Part shown: one piece after another, positions 32,691-49,554 of the stretch
Numbering within the stretch: position 1 is the first letter of the stretch
Layout of the letters: each line of letters begins with the position of its first letter
Origin: Lepisosteus oculatus
Lineage: Eukaryota; Chordata; Actinopteri; Semionotiformes; Lepisosteidae
Reading direction: 5' to 3'
Length of the DNA: 64,000 nt
Assembly: GCF_040954835.1 (NCBI RefSeq)
Contig: NC_090698.1
Span: 5,020,501 to 5,084,500 of the forward strand
Made by a program: the position numbers and the translations under genes
Notes under the pieces: generated by a model
The model's database searches: none
What the model saw: the letters and a program-made list of their open reading frames with translations, nothing else
Told to the model about the DNA's origin: nothing

Positions 32691-33770
32691 CAGTAGAAGT
32701 ATTCATTCTCCTGTGAAGTTCACTCCTCGGAAGAATGTACCGGTCTCTCATATTTTTGTAACGGAAGCTTATGGCAGCAAGATGAACTGAGAGCAGACAA
32801 TAGTCATCTAGAACTTCTGTATGAAGGATACAATTGTCTTTCAATAACATCTAGCTCTAAAGATGAGTCATTGCTGCGAGACACAAAAGTGGCCACCACC
32901 TTATGAAACGCAAGCACAATAACAGATAAGCAGGATCAGTCACATGGTGTAGTCCTCTCTGATGTGACACCTTAAAAAACAGCCAACGTGTCACCTGCTG
33001 GAAGCCCACATTGCTCACCTAAGAATTCTGACAGCCAGAGGTGTTTTAGGTCAGGCTGAGCAAGTAATTCTACAAAATTATGTTAAAATTGGAGGACTCT
33101 AGTTTGGAAGAGCTGGCTCAGGCAGATGTTGGACTGAATGAAGAGTGCGAATTGAACACTGTCATCACTGACCTTTTGAATATGTGAGATGAAAGTTATT
33201 TTATGCAGTAACAGGGGTTGTAGGATGATCAAGCTGAGCTGAGCCCAGGATGGGGGAAACAAGTATAGAAAACCTCAAAGGTACCAGCATGCACATATGT
33301 ATTCAGATTCAACTGTGAAATACAAAATAAAACAAATCGTGGAAAATATGCGGAAGTGAACAAGAGGCACATTTTCACACAAAGGAGTCTTGACAACCTA
33401 CTCCGCCATGTTGTGGCTGATACCTTGGCTTCTTTCAAGAAGCAGTTAGATGAGATCCTCAGAGCTTCTGGTAAAATGATTGACATTCCTTGATTTTATT
33501 TACATTTTAAATATAGCTACAGGTGGCAGCATCTCTGCAACTCCTGTGACATTTGCACATTAAGCAGTCTCACTTCCTTATCTGTAAGTGCTGTGAGTGG
33601 TGTTATTTTTCCATCTTCCACCATGTGGTTGTTACCTTACTGACTGATTTCGACACACTCCATACAGTAAACTCCCCATTTGCACATTGCTACATATAAA
33701 CCCTTATATGGCCCTTGGTTAGTTGGGGGAATATACTTTGTGTTTATTTTTCAAAAGGAAACTTCTATGA
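32691..33770. other. Intergenic region, no gene seen
   Basis: AT-rich with CATT repeats at its left edge; no recognisable exon or repeat. Confidence 0.5.
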
Positions 33771-33977
33771 ATTGGCTTCATTACTCTGCTCTCCTCCCCA
33801 CTGATAGCTGATGTGTGGTGAGCGTTCTGGCGCACTATGGCTGCCGTTGCATCATCCAGGTGGGGCTGCACACTGTTGGTGGTGGAGGGGAGTCCCCATT
33901 ACCTGTAAAGCACTTTGAGTGGAGTGTCCAGAAAAGCACTATATAAGTGTAAGCAATTATTATTAATTATTATTATT
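33771..33977 (+). mobile_element. 5S-derived SINE, 5'-truncated copy C
   Basis: Matches the last about 200 bases of copy B, from ATTGGCTTCATTACTCTGCT through GGTGGGGCTGCACACTG and CCCATTACCTGTAAAG to the CACTATATAAGTGTAAG tail and TTATTA run. Confidence 0.88.
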
Positions 33978-34573
33978 CCAGAAGTGCAGGTTCTTGGGCT
34001 TTCACTGCAAACAGGAACCAAAAATACTTAGATATAATTTTGTACTGAAAATGTGTTTTGAGAAAGAAAAATGCTAGGAAGCCCGACTTAGCTCTTGGTG
34101 TGACATGACCAGTTTTGCCGTTACTGTCTCAGTCAACAGCAGCTACAACAGCTAACATAACAAACAAGATTGCTGGTATGTTTCTTCAGCATGCCAGAGA
34201 AACAAAGTGATACACAGACTTTGCACTCAATGAAGACTTCATACTTAACAAAGACTGAAACAATCCTCATATTTGTTACGGTGACAGTGTCCGAAGTCAC
34301 TGTCCTCAAACCATGTTAATTTTCTGTGGGTTTCACAGAGAAATCAAAACTTTAGGCTAGGGACTTTGAATTCCTTTGTGCTGTTACAAACATAATCAGA
34401 CAGTGGATTCATTTTTTCCATCAGCTAAGCATGTATTTGTAGAGGGATCACTTGAGGAGTCCAAATGTGCTTATCCAAATTTCTCTAGGAACAACCACAT
34501 CCAAGAGCTGAATGCTTTGCGAATTTGTGGACAACTTGGTGAGATACGTATGGCTTAACCTGCTTGGTTATCG

Positions 34574-35166
34574 GGTAGCCTTGTGACCATAGGGCGAGCT
34601 GGCTGGAACCCCATTCAAACGGTGTGAAGCAAGGGATAGCCGCAGGGTGGAGTTGGTGTTGCAGTTCCAGCTCCTCGCCGCCAGAGGGCGACTCCAGCAC
34701 CGGTTGCTGGCCCAGCTGCGCAGCAGAGGCGCAGACCACGCAGACGGCTGCATTAAGTCTTAGTCAATCACAGACTGACCAGTGTACCTAAGAGTGCACA
34801 CCCCCTAGCCCAGCTCTATATATTCAGTGCTCTCATTCACTTCAGCGTCCAGTCTCTTAACCTCTGGCCTGAGCACTAGACTGTTACCCCCCTGATTCTT
34901 GTATTTGTAGCCCTGCTCTTGTCCTTCTTTATTCCATTATTTTCTCCTCTTTCCGTTCCTCCACTTTTTGATGTTTTCTCCTCAAATTCCCTTGCTGGTT
35001 TCTGGATTCGACCTCCTCCCGGACCTTGTCTGTGGATGTAGTGTCTGATTGTTTCTTACAAGACCGAGTCTGTCTGAACCTGCCCAGGGTCCCCCATCCC
35101 TGCTCATTCGGCTAATTCTGTAATGAAATTCTGTAATCGTACAGCTGCGTGAGAGTGCCTTGACAT
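34574..35166 (+). mobile_element. Possible degenerate LTR-like segment
   Basis: A CpG-bearing block with TATATATTCAGTGCTCTC, a pyrimidine-rich centre and an end like CTGCGTGAGAGTGCCTTGACA resembles fish Ty3/gypsy-type LTRs in composition. I could not confirm terminal repeats, a duplicated target site or an internal region. Boundaries are approximate. Confidence 0.25.
34678..34692 (+). promoter_or_regulatory. CTCF-like motif (forward, one mismatch)
   Basis: CCGCCAGAGGGCGAC differs from the 15-base CTCF core at one position (A3 is G). It is not in a 5S-SINE. Confidence 0.4.
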
Positions 35167-35362
35167 TGTTATCCTTCCCAAGCTTCAGCAGAAAACAAAT
35201 CAGTGGTTTTCTACGATTTTATTTGAAGGATGAATGAGCTCAGCAAATCTAGAACTTCAGCAAAAAAGCACAGATAAGCAATGGGGCACCAGAGCGTCTG
35301 AAAAACCACTTCCGCCCATCAGCTGCCCTGCAATGGCAGTCCGTTCGTTTGAACTTCATATG

Positions 35363-35484
35363 TCCAGGTGGGGCTGCACACTGGTGGGGGTGGAGGGGAT
35401 CCCCATTACCTATAATGTGCTTTGACTGGAGTGTCCAGAAAAGCACTATATAAGTGTAAGCTATTATTATTATTATTATTATTA
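35363..35484 (+). mobile_element. 5S-derived SINE, 5'-truncated copy D
   Basis: CCAGGTGGGGCTGCACACTG through CCCATTACCTATAATGTG and the CACTATATAAGTGTAAG tail to the TTA run. Confidence 0.88.
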
Positions 35485-35639
35485 AATATAAATTTATATT
35501 TTTCTGCTGGATTTCATTTTTTTTAGACAACTTATATATCAGTATTTGAAACTGTATTTGTATTTTCCGTTGGTGCAACAGGTTTGTCAACAGAGGTTCT
35601 GCCTCGACGATCTAGGTTCAACACCCGCTTACACTACAT

Positions 35640-35906
35640 GTTTTCGGGGCATTCTGGCTCAGGATCTGTGCCTGTGGCTGGAAGGTTGCTGGTTCAAATC
35701 CCACAGCCATCAAAGGAATCCTACTCTGTTGGGCCCCTAAGCAAGGCCCTTCACCCCAGCTGCTCCAGGGACGCTCTACAATGGCTGACCCTGTGCTCTG
35801 ACCCCCAGCTTCTCTCCCTGTCTGTGTGTCTCATGGAGAGCAAGCTGGGGTCTGTGAAAAGACAAATTCCTAATGCAAGAAATTGTAAATGGCCAATAAA
35901 GTGATT
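35640..35906 (+). mobile_element. tRNA-derived SINE, family 2, copy 3
   Basis: GGTTCAAATCC (B-box-like, about 35691), AATCCTACTCTGTTGGGCCC, CAATGGCTGACCCTGTGCTC, GTCTCATGGAGAGCAAGCTG and tail GGCCAATAAAGTGATTTT. Highly similar to 18331-18590. Confidence 0.87.
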
Positions 35907-38466
35907 TTACTTCAAGTTGTTTTTCATTTCCTTTGCACAAAATAGGGATACTGTCAACCTGCTTCCTTCAGATGTCATAACACACTGCGCAATGTGTATT
36001 GCATAGCGTGCTTAGACAAGCTGGTGTTTGGACAGAACAGGAAAATGATGACATTCGGAGCATGTTCCCAAAATGCTCAGTTCCCATAGTTCCCCTCCTA
36101 GGGCATCACTGACTGAACCCAGTCTTGAGTTTGTGAGCAAAGCCAGCCCCTCTTTTGATCAGATTGGCGGTGATACATGTATTCTATCCGTGCAGAAAAA
36201 AACATACCTGCACCTCTTGGCCAAAATAAAAAGGACCCTGCTGTTAGCCGAATTCAGTAATACTTTGACAAAAGCTAGGAAATACAGTGGTCTAAGAAAG
36301 TACAAACAACATATTTTATATTTTACATAGTATTTGTATTTTTATCTCTAAATTTTAAACTATAAAACAAGCATGGCATAGTAATTAGCGCAAAAACAAG
36401 CAATCCCACTTCATGTGCCTTTTTTTGGGCTGGGTAAGTCACAAGTGTTTAGTGCCTTACATGTTATGCTGCCCCCTGTGGAATACATGCTGGTCTGAGT
36501 CTGATGGAAACAGCAAAAAGCCCAGGAGATCATTGCAGTGGAGGGATCCCTAATATTTTGGCCAGTGGCTTTTTTTAAATACATTTATGTTAAAATTAAT
36601 TTAAATCATATTAAAATCTACACAATACTATCTTAATGTCTACTTACATTTTCATATGTATTGCACTTTGTATTTTCCAAATTACTCTTTTATTGATGGT
36701 ATTTGAAACACACAGCACATTCACAAAACCGGTCTGCATGTTTCTCTTACAGATTAGAGGATGAGGCTCAACTCTAGCAGCCTCCACCTGGCCTCACCAG
36801 CAGTGGCATGCAAGCAGGAGCTGCAGTGAGGTCAGGGAAAGCAGCCTTCTTGCAGAGACCTCTGACCCCTGAGCTCTGAAGTGCGCTGTTTCTCTACAGC
36901 AGCGGTGACTGAGTCCAGGGCTGACAGCTAAGTGACAATCGCTGTCAGTGTCTTGCCCCCCTCAATCTATTCTTTTATAGCCCCCAGTACGACAAGAGAT
37001 TAATGGACTAGCTGCACTAGGCAGCCTCAATAACACAAGAACCTCTCAGATTGCCCTGACTGCACTGGTGCCATCAATACTGTGCACAGAAACACAGCGC
37101 AGATTGCATTAGCACCGTAACAGAGAATACCCTGCATATAAATATATTCTAGACTGCCTTAGCTAGTTGTACTGATATCAGAGAACATCTTACATAATTA
37201 CTTTGTGCCTTAACTACACATTTATCATAATGCCTTACATTGATGGCCTTACAGTGCCCTATTATCTTAGCAGAGCAGGTATCAGAGAAAAACATATCTC
37301 TGATATGATGTGTTAGAGAACATTAGACTAACACAGTGCAGAGCAGATTGCCATAGTTATGCAAGTAGTGGAGGATACTTCACACTGAATAGTGCTTCCA
37401 TAGAAACAGTGCATATATACTGTATTACAGAGGATATCTTACTTAGCACAACACTGCAGGTTAACCGAGCACTGCAAGTATCAGAGAATATTAAGCACAG
37501 AGACCAATACTGTGCAAACTGCCCTAGCTGCAGAGCTATTGTAGGATGCTATATAACATGCAGAAACACACTGTTGTCGGCCCTATCTGTGCAGCCGTTA
37601 CACAACACTATGAAGAGTATCTGAATGTGAACTGCCCTGGCTCCATGTGGTTCAGAGAATGTGACATTGTACTTGAGCCATCCTAGATTCCCACTGTTTC
37701 TGAGAAGGGGTGTTCAGGATCAGATTTTCGGAGCCCTAAATTGGAGAATTATTGCTGAAAGGAACTGCAAAAGGCAGACATACTAGAGTTCTCTCAATGT
37801 TCTCTTTGAAAATGGGAAATTCTCAATTTAAGGATATGTCCATCCTAATACTATATGTAACAGTTATGTTGAACTTAAAAAAATGAGTAGACACCGTAAC
37901 ATCAGAAGGTGCAGATCAGCCTGGGTGTCTGTCCTATGGTGCTTGTGATTTTGGAGTAGACTCTTTCTCTCACTGAAAGGAGAGGGTGTCTTCTTCGAAA
38001 TCCTGTACTTTCGTAAATCTGCTGGGAGACAGGAGAGGAGAGGAGAACAGCAGTCACGGTCATTGAAGGAGGACATATGTAACCCAGATAACACTTCGTT
38101 CTTTATGACTGTTGACATACAGACATAACAGGTTTTCATAAAAATACATAACATTTGTCATAACAGCAGGGGTCTGTATGTTCTGCCAATGTTTGCATTC
38201 TCTCAAGTCATTATACTGTCAGCCTGGTCTCTGGAAGCCCCTCAGACAGTTCAAAACATTTGAAAATGGGGGGAGATTCGGATGCCTCCTGATATTAGTG
38301 TCGTGGATTATCTGGAACAGATGGGTATCGGCACGACCTCGGCAGAAATGGCACGTCTGGGTCCATGCTGTTAGCGACGGAGGGGTGTGGCCAGGGGGTA
38401 CACGGTCACTGGGGTGACACTGTTGGTGACACCTGGTCACAACGTACCGAGGAGACCGTCCTTCGA
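35907..38466. other. Region downstream of the LBH-family exon, no other gene seen
   Basis: AT-rich. The part next to 38466 is presumably the LBH 3' UTR on the - strand. A convincing poly(A) signal was not singled out (AATAAA complements exist, for example near 36692). Confidence 0.4.
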
Positions 38467-43507
<5,041 letters not shown>

Positions 43508-44078
43508 ATAATAATAATTGCTTACACTTATATAGCGCTTTTCTGGACACTCCACTCAAAGCGCTTTACAGGTAATGGGGATCCCCTCCACCACCACCAG
43601 TGTGCAGCCCCACCTGGATGATGCGACAGCAGCCATAGAGCACCAGTCCTCTCCCCACACACCAGCTCTCGGTGAGGAGGAGAGCAGAGTAATGAAGCCA
43701 ATTTATAGAGGGGGATTGTTAGGAGGACATGATTGGTAAAGGCCAGGGGGAAATTTGTCCAGGCGAAAAGAGTTACACCCCTACTCTTTCCGAGAAACAC
43801 CCTGGGATTTTTAATGACCACAGAGAGTCAGGACCTCGGTTTTACATCTCATCCGAAGGACGGCGCCTGTTTACAGTATAGTGTCCCCATCGCTACACTG
43901 GGGCATTAGGACCCACATGAGCCACAGGGTGAGCGCCCCCTGCTGGCCCCACTAACACCTCTTCCAGCAGCAACCTTAGTTTTTCCCAGGAGTCTCCCAT
44001 CCAAGTACTGACCAGGCTCACACCTGCTGAGCTTCAGTGGGTTGCCAGTTGTGAGTTGCAGGGTGATATGGCTGCTGG
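43508..44078 (-). mobile_element. 5S-derived SINE, near full-length copy E
   Basis: On the - strand it starts AGCAGCCATATCACCCTGCA and CTGAAGCTCAGCAGG, then GCCTGGTCAGTACTTGGATG (5S C box), a body with CCAGCAGGGGGCGCT, and the L2-like tail with AAGCGCTATATAAGTGTAAG. Slightly longer than copy B because of small insertions. Confidence 0.92.
43932..43946 (-). promoter_or_regulatory. CTCF-like core motif inside SINE copy E (reverse)
   Basis: The complement reads CCAGCAGGGGGCGCT, a full match to CCASYAGRKGGCRSY, in the same position of the SINE as in copy B. Confidence 0.6.
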
Positions 44079-44251
44079 CTCCTGGCTGCTGGTATCTGAT
44101 GTGAGTTCAGAAGTAATAACAACAGCAGTGTGAATGAATGTAAGTGGCAGAGAAAAGCTTGCAGGGTAGGTCGTCTTTTGTCTGCCTCTAGTATCATTGC
44201 AAGATCAAACACATCTTCTCTTTGGTGCCACTGGGGAGGATTGCCACAGCC

Positions 44252-44350
44252 TATAATAATAATAATTCCTCACACTTATATAGCGCTGTTCTGGACACTC
44301 CACTCAAAGCGCTTTACAGGTAATGGGGATCCCCTCCACCACCACCAATG
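44252..44350 (-). mobile_element. 5S-derived SINE, strongly 5'-truncated copy F with TSD
   Basis: Only the last about 100 bases of the element (tail and CCCATTACC block). It is flanked by AGCCTATAAT at 44248-44257 and again at 44355-44364, a ten-base target-site duplication. It lies 170 bases from copy E. Confidence 0.88.
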
Positions 44351-44364
44351 TTATAGCCTATAAT

Positions 44365-46020
44365 TACCAGAGCCTGAATTGGTACCGATGATCTTCAGTT
44401 TTCAAAAGCTCCTCCCACACAGCGGTGGTAAATTAACACAGCATGGTCCGGACCAGGTCCAGACAATAAAAAAAAAGTAATGAACAGCACAGACCATTGG
44501 AGACATTTATTAAGCTGTGTGGGACTTGAACCCATTCCCAAACAGCAAACTTTGTCATGAGGATTTATTAGCAGTGCGGTGGAGGGTGGGTGAATGTAGA
44601 ACTGGCATCTCCTCTAATTCCCTGAGTAAAACCTTAACAAGCTAATGAGATCAACTACACAATGACAAGAGTGACTTCATGCTCCGTGTGTGTACTAGGG
44701 GTGGATGCTCGGAGATTATGTGCAGCCACACCATTTAAGCCAAGCTGCCTGCATGGTACCTTATTTTGTCTTGCTTTTCTTTGCGTCTTTTGATCTCTGT
44801 TGAGTTATTTTGCATTCCATGGAGAGCTCTTAATGTTCCTTGGCCTGTTTGATTAATTGTTCGCTTGCTTGCCTGGGTGATTTACAAAGTATAGACAGTT
44901 TCCCCTATGTGCTAAGGAGAGAACGGATTGGCTTAGCTGTTATTCCCAGTGCTGCTGCAAACTAGCACTAAAATGAACTCTGATCACTTTCAAATCTTGA
45001 TTTACCTACATCAGAGATCAATAGCCAAGGTCTCAGAAAGACACAGTCCAGATTTGTAAAGGAAGCCTTCAACGTCTATGCACAGAGACCTGCAATGCTC
45101 TAAACAAAGCAAAAACGTGAACCAAAAAAGTCATTTAAAGCTCAATTAAGATTAAAACCATTCAACACTGTGGCTTTCAAGAACTTAGGCTGCAGTAATT
45201 TAGATCAATAAAGGCCTCATCCTACAATTTGCCAATATCTGGTGCATTATTTAGACATGCTTATAGTAATTTTAGAAGACACACTTCTACTTTATGTCCT
45301 TTTGAAGATGTCTGTGTAAACTGATAACAACCAATATCCAAGCACAACGCTACTCTACCAGATCATACCAAATGAAATCTTTTACCTTTAAACAACTTCT
45401 TTTGACAACTTAAGAACTTCTGCCTTCACTATCACTAGGATACCTATGAAACATGTTCAGGAAATAACCTTTTCTTTTGAATTCCATAAGAAACAAAGCA
45501 TATTGAAGAGTTTCTGATAACCTCTGACCCAGTTACTTTCCTTGTGCAGCAGCAGATCACCCTCAGCAAAAAAAAAGAACCTTCCTTAAATACAGATTTT
45601 CACGATTAACAAGTAAATGGAAAAATCTGATCTGACTTTGTCTCATTTTTTTTAAAATAACTGCAAACCTGGGACTTTCTCATGATATTGCAGTTGTGAA
45701 CAAAGACCAAAGGGGTTCCTTCACCCAACTTATTGTATCCTTTAATCCAGCCACCCTTGCGTGCAACGCACTGTGATCCTCTGTCTAGACCAGCAATGGG
45801 CTAGGCTAAGGAAACTGCAATGTCATGATGACTGAATAGCAGAAACCAAAGGCCCCTGTCGAAGTCCTCAAATCTTCACCTGAGCCGCCATCTCTGCACG
45901 GTGTTTCCCAGCTGGCCACCTCGATTACAGCGGAAGGAGAGGCTTTGGCAGCAATCGGCCGTTCCCTCTAAATAGCTTCTCCTTGCCAGCCGCTGATTAG
46001 GCATCTGTCTACTGCGCCTG
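44365..46020. other. Non-coding region, no gene seen
   Basis: AT-rich interval between the SINE pair and the candidate 5' exon at about 46.0 kb. Nothing recognised. Confidence 0.5.
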
Positions 46021-46030
46021 TTGCCCTTAC

Positions 46031-46430
46031 CTCTCGCTGGCATCGTCGGGGGGCAGCGAAACCTGGGGTGTCTCGGGCAGCCGGGCACAGCCCCCACAGC
46101 TCTCATTGTGCCCAGACCCTGCAGGATGGCACCCCGCCTCCAGGATGGCACCGGGTAGGTGTGGTGAGGCGGGCTGCTGAGTTGGTGGCCGGCTTATGTG
46201 GCGGGGTGAGCTCGGCGAGCTGCAGATCCAGACGACGGCAGCAGTAGAGCAGGATGGGGCACGAGGCGGACTCCTGAACCAACTAACAATAAACAAACTT
46301 CCCTCCGGCGCTCGAGACCACCAGTCCTCCCTTTTCTCTCGCTTTCTCTCTCTCTGTCTTTGATCCAGCCTAAGCTGATAAGCGCTCCAGAGCAACAGGA
46401 TTAACATGGCTTTGAATTAAAGAAGCAGAG
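46031..46430 (-). other. Candidate 5' exon of the LBH-family gene (non-coding or unresolved)
   Basis: On the - strand a GC-rich, CpG-containing block ends with a good donor GAGAG|GTAAGG (donor at 46030). A 126-codon frame spans it but has no family match, and its phase would not join the LBH exon in frame, so it is better read as 5' UTR if it is transcribed. Placement fits a promoter about 7.7 kb upstream of the LBH coding exon. Transcription is inference. Confidence 0.3.
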
Positions 46431-46436
46431 CCCGCG

Positions 46437-46444
46437 TGACGTCA
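46437..46444. promoter_or_regulatory. Perfect CRE palindrome
   Basis: TGACGTCA, the CREB/ATF consensus, in CpG-containing sequence just upstream (on the - strand) of the candidate LBH 5' exon. It supports a promoter here. Confidence 0.45.
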
Positions 46445-49400
46445 GCCTGCCTGGATCACGCCTACCCATGAGCTCCGCGGGTTCTGTCAGGCAAGACTGG
46501 AGTGTATACGCCTATATACTTGTATAGTTTCTAGTCATGCAAACATTGAAGGAGAAACAGAAGATAAAAAGTTGCTAATTCCTTCCTGCAGCATTGCTAC
46601 CAGAGCTGTCACTCCCATCAAAGTGGATTTGGGACAATTCCGGGAATTAGCAGATGGATCAAGGGCACAAGCCAGTTTATTTATAGCATGCATGGGCTGT
46701 CTAACAAATGCAGGACTTTTTTTTTCCTAAAATCTGCTCCACACTGGAGTGCATTTTAGATGGGTGCTCTGGATTGCGTCAAGAGCCATGAGTCCAGCCC
46801 CCCCTTTACCCCCTGCCACCCCAGAAGGACTGTCCTCTTTCCCGCTGTGCTTTCCTTGAAAGCCAACCTCTTGCTAGCTCCAAATATTTCTCCTGGGAAA
46901 ACAGGGGAAGATGTAAACTGTTGAACGAGTGTTCCCCATCAGATCAATGGAATTCTATCCCAGAATTCAGTAGTATAAGCTGAACAGTAGTGCGTTGTTA
47001 GTCACATTTAAACAAAGGACCTGGTAGGTTCCCCCATACATACAGGTGCTACAACAGCTTTCTGCATCCAGAATATAGAAAGAAGAGTTCTCTGCATGCA
47101 CAGCCCTGTCCCTACAGTGTACTCAGCCAGGAGCAGACCGCAGAGCTACTGTCAGTCAGTGCTGGCCTCTGGATGGTTCATTGCTGGCAGAGGCGAAGAC
47201 AGATGTGAGAAATATCCATAAATGAGTGCTGCAGCGTGACGCTGATATGCATCATGCTTCTGAATTTTAGATTTTGCAGGGAGTATTAAATCAATTCAAG
47301 AATGTGAGATAAAATATGTATTCACTTTTTCTAAACATGAACATTTAAACACCTAAAAGCGGAGCAACAAAAATCCAAACTAACACACACTAGAGGGCAC
47401 CAGAGTCTTTTCAGTAGAGTAGTCTCTACAAAAGATAGAACTCTGGATAAGTGGCCCCCACAGCCACAAGAAGGTTCGACCAAAACAGAAAAACTGAAGC
47501 CATCAAATCAAGAGGACTCACATTTTTGCCATATATTTCTCCCCTTAATATCAACATCTATTTTGAACAGAATTCATGATGTACGTAAGTGTATTGGGTA
47601 CTATTTTAAATTTCTGTCAATCTATTATGTTCTCTTTTCACATTATGCACTACAGGGGCTTTATCATATCTGTCTTATACCCTAGCTGCAGAAGCTGGTC
47701 CTATGAGGACAGACATTTATCACTACAGAACTTGGTCTGCACCACATGCTGGATTACAGAGATGGCTTCTGAAGATGGTTAGGGGCACAGCAGTGCCAGG
47801 CAGTGAGGGCAGCAGTCACCAGTCCATTTTCAGTGTAAGTCCGTCACTCAGCCATTTCCAGGAGCCAGCAGGAGTGTATTACTATAGATCACAGCTGAGA
47901 CAAGAGACAGCTGGAACAGTGGTGTCAACCATCAAAAGTGAACAGTGATGTCAGTTGTTTGCTCTGAAAGAAGAACTGAGGACATGCACACAACATGTAC
48001 TGATCTATGTGAGGACATAACAATCTGTCTCCGTACTCAACTGCCCTGGATCATCTTTATCCCAAGAGTATAGGTGACCAAGCCTGAGTACATGAGTGAG
48101 CAGACAATGTTAAAAGGAGAAATGCTGTACGACTTTTCAGTGAACTTTATGGCTACTCCTGTTACCCTGACACAGAAGAAAAATATCAATAATCACGTAA
48201 CCAGAGCTTAAACTCTCATTCAAGGTAAAGTGTCTGTTAAAGGTCTTGCTTTTTTACTGAGCCCTTCAAGATGTACGAAAGTATACATTTTGCAGAGTTG
48301 ATCGAACACTAAGTTGGCTTGGCTGTTCCTAATTAGCAGGCACAAAAGTAGCAAAAAAAACTGCAAAATTTGAATAATGACGAGTCAAGAACAACTCACA
48401 CAACACAATGGATCTGACAGTGCTAGTGATAGACTTGTCCACCTGAAATTCTACTTTTAACAATACTACGATCAATCATGTTATTATTTATTAGAATTAC
48501 AAAATGAAATACTTCAATTTGATTTACAGTTTAGCTGAGCAAGAGCACCAAGTCTGCAAGAACTTCTCTTGAGCTGAACTGTTGAAAACTGAACTGTTGT
48601 TGGGGGAAATCACTGTGGTTAATCTAAGGGAGCAATTGGACCTGGGGATGCTTTTGCTGACTCTGTGGTTACTGACTTTGTGCCAAAATTGCCCCAACCC
48701 AGGTTTAAACACACTGCCAGACCCAGCCAGAGAGTCAAACTACGGAGAGGCAGTGCATTTTATACATCAGAGTGCAGCCTATTTTTAGCCAGACTGCTAA
48801 GAGTTAACCTCACTGGTATTCAGAACTGGCACCAACACGCCAGTGCTTCCTTTTTAAAACATTCCTACATCAGCTGTTCAGCCTGGGAAGAATAAAACTG
48901 ACCAAGGCAGAGAGAGGGGGTGAGGGGAGGAAAGCGAGCAGACGGTTTGCCCATCAGAGGTGGTCTCCTCTAACATGACCAAAGGTACACAGTACAGGTG
49001 GAAAAAGACATTCTTCAGCCTGGAAGATAACTCCGTCTTTCCTGCTCCCACCTTCAGACTTCAGAATTGCTGTTCAAATATGAGTCACTTATGTTCTCTT
49101 CAAGGACACTGAGGCCACAGAGAAAAGACACTGACATATTGTAAAAAAGGTGTGCTCTACAGGCCTGAAGTCCATGCACGCGTCAGAACTGGAGGCACGT
49201 CTTTACACAAATAGGGACTGTAGGACTTATGGGGCATGAAATGGCATTTCCAGGTTCAAAAAGCTACCAGGAGAACAGATAATCAGGTTTAGGTTAAAAC
49301 CCTTTGGGCTATAAAATGACCATAGCACCCTAACACATTCTTTAATACTTCAGTCCTGGTCACACATGATCAAATTAATCAATGGTATATTTTCTATCTT

Positions 49401-49480
49401 GAATTTTGTAAATGGGTGAACTGAGACGGGGCGATACACTATCAGAGACCAAAATATCGGAGGATATGAAGACGCAGATG
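46445..49480. other. Intergenic region between LBH-family gene and dmpk
   Basis: No gene recognised. A one-mismatch CTCF-like site is at 47387-47401. Short AT-rich open frames only. Confidence 0.5.
47387..47401 (+). promoter_or_regulatory. CTCF-like motif (forward, one mismatch)
   Basis: ACACTAGAGGGCACC differs from the CTCF core only at the first base. It is not part of a 5S-SINE. Confidence 0.35.
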
Positions 49481-49554
49481 TTTTGATTGACGAAAGAAGG
49501 AATTTGGAGAGTGATGAACGCTGGTGATTTTGGGACTGAAACACATCTGTGCAG

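Noticed and set aside
46027-46407. A 126-codon - strand frame at the candidate LBH promoter
   Set aside because: No LBH N-terminal similarity, and its phase at the donor does not fit the phase-0 LBH exon; kept only as possible non-coding leader.
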